Shown here in pieces: positions 56,525 to 64,000 of a stretch of DNA of 64,000 nt. This DNA is from Pegoplata infirma (lineage: Eukaryota; Arthropoda; Insecta; Diptera; Anthomyiidae): assembly GCA_963921195.1 (NCBI GenBank), contig OY992540.1, positions 130,510,671 to 130,574,670 of the forward strand. Direction: 5' to 3'. The position numbers and the translations under genes are program-made. Below the pieces are notes generated by a model that was not told the DNA's origin, searched no databases, and saw only the letters and a list, made by a program, of their open reading frames with translations. How positions within the stretch are numbered: the stretch's first letter is position 1; the number at the start of each line of letters is the position of its first letter.

Positions 56525-56780
56525 AAAGACTTTCATTAACATTTAATTTTTAAAGTCATTTATTTTTGTTCTGTAAGTAAAAACTACTGATTATTCTTTT
56601 GATTTTTAATGATTTGTGTAAGTAATTTTTTTTTAAATTGTTGGTATTTTTTAATGAAATATCATTAGTTTTTACCTACACAAGTCAGTTATTTTTTTGT
56701 AGAAAAATTAGTATCAAATATAGTATCAAAAAATTATTTATAGAAATATAAAAACATGTTTGTATCAAGTGACTTTGCAC

Positions 56781-56831
56781 GATGGGTAGAGTGTCTGGCC
56801 AGAATGTAGTTGATTGCGGGATCGATTCCCC
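56781..56831 (+). other. tRNA-like patch (A and B box-like)
   Basis: GATGGGTAGAGTGTCTGG (56781-56798) resembles an A box and D arm. GGGATCGATTCCCC (56818-56831) is close to the B-box/T-arm consensus, 20 nt downstream. A complete cloverleaf was not found, so it is best read as a tRNA-derived SINE or relic rather than a tRNA gene. Confidence 0.4.
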
Positions 56832-57203
56832 AAAAATTTTATTAAAAGTTTTTAAAAAAATATTTCAATAAAAAATTGTAAAAAATTACCTACGAAATCA
56901 TTAATTTTTATTGTTTTCGTAGGTTATTTTTTTGAAATTTGTTGGTAAAAATAACAGAACTATCATTAATTTTTAATGTTTTCGTAGGTTATTTTTTTCG
57001 AATTTGTTGGTAAAAAATAGTGAAAAAAACGTAATTTTTTAATGTTTAATGTTATTTATTTTAAAAAATTTTGTCAACAGTAAAAAATAAATGTTGATGT
57101 TTGTTAAAATAAATGAATAATTACTGGGATGGTTTTCAATTGTTTATTCACTGGTTTTAAGTGTGTTTTCATTTGTTTTTGTCTACAAAATATTTTGAGT
57201 GTA

Positions 57204-57538
57204 GGCATTAAAGAGTCCACAGCGACATACACCTACTTAATACTCACTTGTTACTCAGTTAAAATAAAAAGTCATGCATATAAAGCATTGCATACCAAAT
57301 GTTCATGCAATTATTATAAGAAAGTCTCTATTTGGCAAAATAATAAGTAAGCTTAAGTAAATATTGAAGAAGTGGTCGTATTATATTGCAAATTTTTTTG
57401 TTTTGTAAAATTTTCAGAATTTGCAAAAATTTTACGTGTTTTGATATATTTGACAGCGCCCTCTTTCGTTATTTTCTTACATTAATTTTTTAATATCAGC
57501 CGAATTTAATGCATATAAGGAGGCAATCCCTGAGTGTT
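57204..57538. other. Spacer with possible LINE 3' tail
   Basis: 57500-57550 ('aatttaatgcatataaggaggcaatccctgagtgttaaacaagtaaaaaa') recalls the 3' UTR and A tail at 5955-6011 ('gggcatcccctgagtgttggc'). The head of the next mini-me-like element overlaps it. Confidence 0.35.
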
Positions 57539-58886
57539 AAACAAGTAAAAAATATAAATTAGGCCTTGCCGAATGTAGTGATACCCTCCACAATTTCTAA
57601 AAGATTATTGCAAAAACTTTATTTAAAAGGAAATTACTTTTGAAAAAAAAAAAATTTTTTTTGAAAAAAAATTTTCGCGAAAAAAAATAATTTGGTAAAA
57701 AAAAATCCGCGATTTTTTTCTTTTTTTGTAAAAAAATATGTTTGAACTTGTTTAAATACCATTCGGTGTTCAAATATGTTCACATAAGTCAACCAGCAGC
57801 CGAATTAAAACATTTTGTATTTTTAGGTTATGTTGAATGCACTAACATTTTTGAGGTTTTGTTACATTTTCGTTCATATCCCAGCAAAACCTTGGTAATG
57901 GGTAGTGATTATATAACACATTACCAGGTAATGTATATACCTTATTTGTAGCATTATTTTAGGATGTCTTACCAAACATTTGTTCCACAACGTATTATTT
58001 TAAAGTGAAAAATAATGCATTACTAATAATTTGCTACGTAATGCATGATTATTGGAAAAAATTTATTTCATAGTTATTATTTCTAAACATTAAATCATGG
58101 ATGACTTATATTTGGTTACATTATGTATTATTTGAAAGTTTGAAATAATGCATTATTTATAATTGGATGCATAATGCATTACAATAACATAAAAAATAAT
58201 TATTTTATAAAAAAATGCATAAGTTTTAACTAGAGATGGGCTCACGACAGGAAATTTCTAACGACACACACTCACGAGCATATTTTATCTACTTACACTC
58301 ACTTACAATCACGTGAGTAAATTTAATACAAAATTACTTTTTCACTACTCGTAACACCTTATATATTATCTTCTGGTATGCTATATTATTTCATTTCTCG
58401 TAACCTATAAAATATCATATATTTTACACCTTACTCGTATTATTCGTTATAAATTTATGACTTATTTTATACCTTACTGGTATTCTTTGTGATAATGTGG
58501 ATGCATTACTTTGAGTCTCATCGCCTGTTAAAATCATCAATGCTGCAATGTATAAAATAAGAGATCCTATACCTTATTTTATACCTTATTTGGTAATCTA
58601 AGTTTTGCTGGGTAACTTTTGAACTGCTAAACCGATATCGCTCAAATGCAATACCAAACTTCTCGGGAGAACTTCCAATAAATATGTTAAGTTTCAGTCA
58701 TCTACGTGTAATATTTTGGCCGTGATCACCATTTCCACAGACAGACGGACATCGCTAGAATGTCTTAAAATCGATCGGGGATCATGAATATATACACTTT
58801 ATAGGGTCCCAGATCGATATTTTGATGAGTTACAAATGGAATGACAAACTTATATATACCCTCTATCACTAGAGTGGAGGGTATAA
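57539..58886 (+). mobile_element. Mini-me-like element with CCCAGCAAAAC insertion
   Basis: Starts AACAAGTAAAAAATATAAAT with a worn head hairpin ('taggccttgccgaat') and 'ataccctccac'. It resumes after the insertion with 'taacttttgaactgc', ACAGACAGACGG at 58738-58749 and 'cgctagaatgtcttaaaatcgatc', and ends GTGGAGGGTATAA. Confidence 0.7.
57880..58612. mobile_element. CCCAGCAAAAC element, complete
   Basis: 733 bp, CCCAGCAAAACCTTGG to AAGTTTTGCTGGG. Almost the same sequence as 48456-49154, suggesting recent amplification. It lies in the 'cataacttttgaacc' phrase of the mini-me-like element, which gives the empty site. Confidence 0.8.
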
Positions 58887-59234
58887 AAAATTACCGGGAT
58901 ATTTAAAGTGGTGTGCCCTAAAAAAAAAGTACTTGTTACAAATATATACAATCATTATGGCCTTGTTACATTTTTTTTACGCTTGAATGTGTTCATTTTT
59001 ATTTTATCCTCTGGTGTGGAAGAAGAAAAAAAAACTATTTAACATGATTTTCAAGTTTTGCTATTTAACATAATGTGCTTTTTATCTATATTGTTCTGCG
59101 TAGAAAATGAGTTTGTCATTGTATTTAAAACCGATATACCATAATGAGCATTCCACACCAATTGCTCAGCAAAAAAAATAATATAAGTGGTTTATTTATT
59201 TATTTATTTATTAAAATTTTTAAAAATTAAAAAA
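58887..59234. other. Spacer with GGCATTCCA scrap and (TTTA)n
   Basis: 'gagcattccacaccaattgctcagc' at 59144-59168 is a lone end of the GGCATTCCACACC foldback family. A (TTTA)n run follows at 59188-59212. Confidence 0.5.
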
Positions 59235-59830
59235 AAAATTAAAAAGTTTTTTACACCATTTACCCATGTACTTCGAAACAGAACAGTTACAATTCAAAGT
59301 TTCTACTTGTATTATTTGGGGGATTGGGGTCTTTCGCAGATGTGGAAAGCTTTCTGATTGCCATTCACTTGGGAATGGCCAGAAGTGATTCATTTGTTGA
59401 AATTCCCAAGCAACTCACACTTCCGGTTTAAAACCAAGTATCCCCTGGAAATGTCGCTCAGACACCCGTCTGTCGATAGCTAACGTGAGAAGGCGACAGT
59501 TTGAGTAGCCTGACCGGCATGGTAACACCAATGCGTCTCAGGTAATTAGGTGGCAAACAGTATCTCAAATTAGTCACTGAAGCTCAGCTGTTTATCTGCC
59601 GTTTAAACGGCGCACCTGCCTAGAGGTTGTTGGCAGCCCCAACGCTAGGATCGGACGCTTTGGCCCAATCAGTCAATCGTCTTAAACAAACCGATTACAG
59701 AAACGTCAACAAATGATAATAATAACTCTCCCTCATCGATGACGACCTACCGCTTTAAACAAAGGATAATGATTGGAACATGGAATGTTAGAACCCTCTC
59801 TTGACGCCCTATGTTCAACAAAATGAACTT
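59235..59830 (+). mobile_element. 5' fragment of a non-LTR retrotransposon
   Basis: A GC-richer block unlike its surroundings. It reads as a LINE 5' UTR leading to an ATG at 59769 followed by IGTWNVRTL, the first conserved block of an APE-type endonuclease (the N of WNVR is part of the active site). A TGA at 59802 ends the frame at once, and the rest of the element is absent. LINE remnants normally keep the 3' end, so a 5'-only fragment is unusual and implies deletion or capture. Clade not determined. Confidence 0.5.
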
Positions 59831-60038
59831 TCGTATATTTATTTTATCATAACTTTTTTATTTCTTTGTAGTGTTTAATATTTATTATGAATAAAGGCTT
59901 AAATATATATATATAATACTTGTATTTCGAAGATTTCTTTTGCAATTCGAAAATGCCATTTGTAGTTCGAAAATCTTGTAATTCGAATATAATGTAATCA
60001 GAATATATCTGTAATTAAGAGATTCCAATTGTAATTCA
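59831..60038. other. Short AATTCGAAAAT repeats
   Basis: Diverged units of 'gtaattcgaaaatcttgtaattcgaa'. Related words reappear at 62420-62500. No gene. Confidence 0.5.
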
Positions 60039-60889
60039 AACAAGTAGAAAAGTTAATTTCGACTGTGCCGAATCTATGAATACCCTCCACAATGCCTTTT
60101 TTAAAGGATAGTACATTTTTAATGTGAAAAAAATAAACAATTTTGATTAGAAATATTTTATTTTGAGTAAAAAACCCTTTTTTTATTTAAAAAAAAGAAA
60201 AATTACTATTTTTTTTTTTGCGTGTAAAACTTTTTTCGAGTGTAATGTTTTTTTTTACTGTAAAAATATTTCTGAGTGAATGCACGTATGTACACAAAAT
60301 ATTGAAATTTTTGTAAAAAAAAAATAATTTTTTTTTTGAGTGTAAAATTTTTTTGAGTGTAAAATTTTTTTCGAGTGTAAAATTTTTTTCAAGTTTAATT
60401 TTTAATTTACCAATGCTTTTAAAACTAAACAAGTTTTGCAATGCATTGCTTTAAAACTAAAAAAGTTTGAAAAGCATTGCTTAGTTACCACCAATGCTTT
60501 TAAAACTTGTTTACCACGTGGCATTTAAGATGAACAATATCTGAAATTCGGGGTTTTGCATATAACTTTTGAACCACTTGACCGATTGAGCTGAAATTCA
60601 ATACCAAACAGAACTGAGGAACGGCAAAGATACATGTCACGTTTCAGTAGTCTCATTATTGTTTTTCGAAAGTTGTCGTGTTTTTTATCTCGTAAATTCG
60701 CGAAACACCCTTTCCGAAATTTACTCTTTTGCTCATAACTTTTGAACCATTGCCACTATAGGAAATTTTACCCTTTTTTTGGCCAAAATTATTTACAGCC
60801 AAACGGCTGGACCGATTTGAATGATTTTTTTGGATTTGACTTTTGGAAGATTCTTTAGAGGGAGGGAGTGACTTTTAAAGTTTTTCATA

Positions 60890-61053
60890 CACTCAAAAAA
60901 AAATTAGTAAAGTTGCCTAAAAAATTAACTAATAATTAGTTCCAAACAGGGTTCCCGGGTTATAAGTTTCCGCATCTAAGATTTTTTAGATCCTTGATAG
61001 ATTATCTCGTTTTCTAAACTGTTTTTACTATTTCTTTTTTTTTTTTTTGAGTG
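60890..61053. mobile_element. Shortest TA-flanked CACTCAAAA element
   Basis: 164 bp, CACTCAAAAAAAAATTAG to TTTTTTTTGAGTG between TA (60888-60889) and TA (61054-61055), with 'aaaattaactaataattag' inside. Confidence 0.75.
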
Positions 61054-61171
61054 TACACTAACTTTCGAAGATAACAGTAGAAATTAATTTTAACAATTTT
61101 AAGAAGTATCAAACAAAGTTACTTTTTGATAAGGATTTTATTCAAAAATTTGATTTTTGAGTTCCAAGTCG

Positions 61172-61510
61172 TCAACTACATTTCAAAATGCCACTACTGG
61201 CAGCCGTAGATGAAGCAAGAGCTAGGGGCTCAACTTCCATATTTAGATCTTTAGAGATTTCTGCTGTAACTCGTATTTTTGTTCTCGCAGATTTTGACAA
61301 AAAAGTTAATTGCGGTCGCCCAGGTTTCGATTTAGTGGAGGCAGGCTGCGTTTTAAGTTTTCTTGGCCAAGTATTGCCTTTAAGCCAAACAGCATGCTGT
61401 CTTTCAAAAACTTTCAAACTCCTACAACTTTTAATCCTTTTCATATTTGAACAAAATATTCTTAATTCCTCCTTTATATATTGTTTAAAGTTTTCGAAAC
61501 ATTCACTCTC
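61172..61510 (-). pseudogene. Mobile-element protein fragment with GRP motif
   Basis: On the minus strand an open frame of about 112 codons reads ESECFENFKQYIKEEL, then an internal Met (61444), FERQHAVWLKGN, a basic stretch KSKPGRPQLTFLSKSART and VTAEISKD. It ends at a stop near 61172. The content is protein-like: amphipathic start, then a Lys/Arg-rich GRP hook. From memory 'GRPxxxF...S.R.K.R' segments occur at the beginning of the same uncharacterised repeat-encoded family suggested for 5240-6390; this is unverified. A TGA just upstream of ESE and the lack of downstream domains make it a truncated gene. The 141-codon plus-strand frame here is its antisense shadow. Confidence 0.5.
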
Positions 61511-62415
61511 AGCAATGTATGAAAAGAAATGGCCAGAAATAGCGGCTCCTTATCCACCTTTGTTTTATTTCTCTCGCCATGTATTAAATAACTCTGAATT
61601 TGGCACTCAGTAGTCACCTGGAAAAATCCGTTTTAAAAAAAAGTTTGCACATATCCGACCTTGAAATTTATTAAATTCGGAAGGTAATGGATTGTCCTAG
61701 AGAACTTTTATGGTTTAATAGCTAACATATGCTATAATTTTTTTTTAAGTCAAAATAAAATACCAATTCATACTTCAATAAGTTCATCTTAAGGTCACTT
61801 CAATTTTTCACCAACATTTCACTATTTATCATTAAAGTACTCGCCTTCGACATTATTTTCCATTTTTTAGTTTTTAAAAACTATAAATTCTTAATATAAA
61901 AACTTTTGTTAGAAGCTATCACAAAATTCACTGCACTCAATCGTTATTTTATAACTAAGTAAGAAATTGCAAGAAAAACTACTGATAAAGTGACAGTACA
62001 TCAATTCTGTCGAAAAATTGAGAAAGAATTGTTTACTTTGTTAAGTTTTTTTTATATTAATGTAAAAAAAAATAATATTTGCAAAAATTTTAATTTTGAC
62101 TTTTGGCCAAAAAATGGGTAAAATTTCCTATAGTGCATTGGACCGATTTGGCTGGATTGCAATACCAACCTGACCAGGTTAATAACCAACATATATGCCA
62201 AACTTCAGTAGCCTCTGTAAAGTCTTTCAAAAGTTAGCGTGTTTTCTACGGACGGACAGACAGACGGACGGACGGACATCGCTAGATCGACTTAAAATCG
62301 ATCGAGGATCATGAATATATATACTTTATGGGGTCCCAGACCAATATTTCGATGTGTTACAAACGGAATGACAAACTTATATATACCATCTGTCACTAGA
62401 GTGGAGGGTATAAAA

Positions 62416-62584
62416 AGATCTTTTGTTTTTCAAAGATTCCAATAGTGATTCGTAAAAGATCAAATGTGGTTCGGAAAATATCACTTGTAATTCCAAAAAT
62501 ACCATTTCGTTGGTTTGAAAATATGCCACGGACTAAGGCTCCCGGCTATCAAAGTTTGGGATTTTTGAAAATTAAAAAAAAAAG
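62416..62584. other. Short spacer
   Basis: 'gattcgtaaaagatc' and 'gattccaatag' words continue the repeat seen at 59831-60038. No gene. Confidence 0.4.
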
Positions 62585-63386
62585 AACTAGTAGAAAAGTT
62601 TAATTCGACTTGGCCGATTCTATTAATACCCTCCACAATGCCCTTTTTAAAGGATAGCAAATTTTCTAAAGTGATAAAAATTAACAATTTTGATTATAAT
62701 TATTTTATTTTGAATAAAAACTTTTTTTTTCATTTTTGTAAAAAAAAAAATAATTTGCTAATTTTTTTTTTGTAAATTTTTTTTTAGAAAATAAAAATAT
62801 TTTTGAATGACAAAAGTACTCTGTAAAGTAATTTTGTGGCTTATCATTGTTTTTACAGCTTGTTTTTTTAAAACTCGGGTTTTTCAACATGTGAATTTTG
62901 AAACCAATGTGAAATTCACGGTTTTGCTAATAACTTTTGAACCACTGAACCTATTTCGCTAAAATTCAAAACGAAATAGACCTGGGGAACGAAAAATATA
63001 TATGCCAAGCCATAGCATACTCAGAATCGTCTTTCGAAAGTTAACGTGTTTTTTATCTCGTAAATTCGCGAAAAACCGTTGCCGAAATTCACTCTTTTGC
63101 TTATAACTTTTGAACCACTGGACTGATTTGGCTGGATTGCAATACCAACCTGACCTGGTAAATGCCCAACATATATGCTAAACTGCAGGAGCCTCAAATA
63201 AAGTCTTTCAAAAGTTAGCGTGTTTTCCACAGACAGACAGACGGACAGACATCGCTAGATCGTCTTAAAATCGATCAAGGATCATGAATTTATATACTTT
63301 ATGGGGTTCAAGACCAATATTTCGAGGTATTATAAACGGAATGACAAACTTATAAAAACCCTCTATCACTATTGTGGAGGGTATAA
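62585..63386 (+). mobile_element. Mini-me-like element, uninterrupted
   Basis: Begins AACTAGTAGAAAAGTTTAAT with the hairpin TTCGACTTGGCCGA and 'ataccctccac'. Two 'cttataacttttgaaccac' phrases, an ACAGACAGACAGACGGACAG tract at 63229-63248 and the core follow. Ends TTGTGGAGGGTATAA. It is the reference for the insertion in its neighbour at 60039-62415. The minus frame at 63021-63230 is not coding. Confidence 0.8.
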
Positions 63387-64000
63387 AAATATCAAAAATC
63401 TAACAAAATTTTAAGCAAAATTCGAAGTTTAGACAAATTTTACAATGTTTGATGGTGACTGCGAAAACAAACTAAATTCGGTCGAGCCGTTTTCTAGATA
63501 TCGCTGTTAGAAATTTGAAAAAAAATTACGGTTTTTCCCCCTCGTTTACGAAATTTAAACAGAAAATCAATTGTTTTTCCTCTGACCTTTTCATAGAGCT
63601 TGAGAAAAAATTTATTTGAGCGAAATCCGATCATTTTAACCCGTGGCGTCCCTTGATCAAGGTTTTGATTTTTTAGAAAATGCTCACAAAAAAACTCTTC
63701 ACTTTAATTGAAGGTCGCCATGGATTAAAATATTCTGATTAAGCTCAAATTAAATTTAATTCAAGGTTTGCCACAGGCTCTACAACATAGTCAAAGGAAA
63801 AAAAAATCGATTTCTTTATCTTAAACGAATACAAATAGTTGAACGTAGAAAAAAAACGTCATTTTTAGATTTGTTTGATAAATTTCAAATGGCGATATCT
63901 CGAAAACCGCTAGACCGATTTTTGATATTCATATTCAGCAAAATTAATAAAAATAATGTATCACAATATAATATTTTTTCTTTTTTCAAATATTTCAAAT
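63387..64000. repeat. Dispersed 'catagagcttgaga...aacccgtggcg' repeat
   Basis: 63585-63660 and inverted 63700-63790 belong to the repeat described at 35101-35960. The rest, to the window end, has 'gatatctcgaaaaccgctagaccg' phrases. No gene. Confidence 0.5.

Larger units (their letters stand above)
55959..57201. mobile_element. Large TA-flanked CACTCAAAA element
   Basis: CACTCAAAAAATTATG to ACAAAATATTTTGAGTG between TA (55957-55958) and TA (57202-57203). 1243 bp, containing a palindromic insertion (56111-56524) and a tRNA-like patch (56781-56831). Near the right side 'ttcgtaggttatttttt' occurs twice (56910-57000). Confidence 0.7.
60753..62135. mobile_element. TIR element CACTATAGGAAATTTTACCC, 5-bp duplication
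   Basis: The left end (after one extra C) is CACTATAGGAAATTTTACCC and the right end is its exact complement. CATTG flanks both sides (60748-60752 and 62136-62140), and the sister phrase at 63109-63130 shows the single-copy empty site. A CACTAT start with a 5-bp duplication recalls Transib, but this is not proven. It carries a short CACTCAAAA element and a minus-strand coding fragment. Confidence 0.75.
60039..62415 (+). mobile_element. Mini-me-like element with a nested TIR element
   Basis: Starts AACAAGTAGAAAAGTTAATT with the hairpin TTCGACTGTGCCGAA and 'ataccctccac'. Its interior has repeated 'cataacttttgaacca' phrases. After the insertion it continues with 'gaccgatttggctggattg', GGACGGACAGACAGACGGAC at 62251-62270, the core and GTGGAGGGTATAA. 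Confidence 0.75.

Noticed and set aside
61188..61613. 141-codon plus-strand frame
   Set aside because: Antisense to the minus-strand fragment that contains GRP and other protein-like motifs.

Overview
This is a repeat-dominated, strongly AT-rich stretch of an insect nuclear genome. A fly, probably a calyptrate or other schizophoran, is the best guess. The reasons are an intact Jockey-clade LINE, many copies of a mini-me-like element (head hairpin, ATACCCTCC/GGAGGGTAT subterminal repeats, GTCC/ACGG microsatellite, 'tatatactttatgggg' core), hundreds of TTTT/AAAA tracts, and foldback DNA transposons nested inside each other. The species is inferred, not shown. No complete host gene, rRNA or functional tRNA was found; the window reads as intergenic or deep-intronic sequence.

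Layout. 1-1140: degenerate 250-290 bp tandem repeat. 1301-6984: two TA-flanked foldback elements (TIR CAGTGGGC); the second is split by a 3.7 kb hAT-type element (8-bp target duplication), which carries a Mutator-like insert with a 9-bp duplication, a LINE 3' end and a decayed coding region. 7091-11640: a TA-flanked CACTCAAAA element, two hAT-type MITEs and a CTATAGGAAAAA repeat. 11652-14912: a mini-me-like element split by a foldback that itself contains a reversed mini-me-like copy. 15679-19058: further MITEs. 19124-25996: a 6.9 kb foldback holding a CCCAGCAAAAC element, which holds a 3.3 kb element amplified from 226-bp units and three copies of an acidic protein tail. 26051-30142: MITEs, plus the only candidate host coding exon (29359-29668, minus strand, Q/H-rich, ending at a GT donor). 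30489-35100: nested foldbacks, a 1.1 kb hAT-type element and a mini-me-like element. 36656-39232: MITE and mini-me-like element. 39413-42638: the Jockey-clade LINE on the minus strand, with intact ORF2 and a 5'-truncated ORF1. 43499-45536: MITEs. 46069-53291: a 7.2 kb hAT-type composite with a perfect 8-bp duplication, containing a second member of its own family filled with a degenerate satellite. 53787-55181: head-to-head elements. 55361-55735: 21-bp minisatellite. 55959-64000: another CACTCAAAA element, three mini-me-like elements, and a LINE 5'-end fragment.

How the parts relate. The only intact coding capacity seen is LINE ORF2 (endonuclease plus reverse transcriptase). All DNA elements look non-autonomous. 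Foldback arms serve as internal empty-site references: where one arm is interrupted and the other is not, the insertion point can be read directly. Terminal repeats and target duplications were found by eye; percent identities were not computed.
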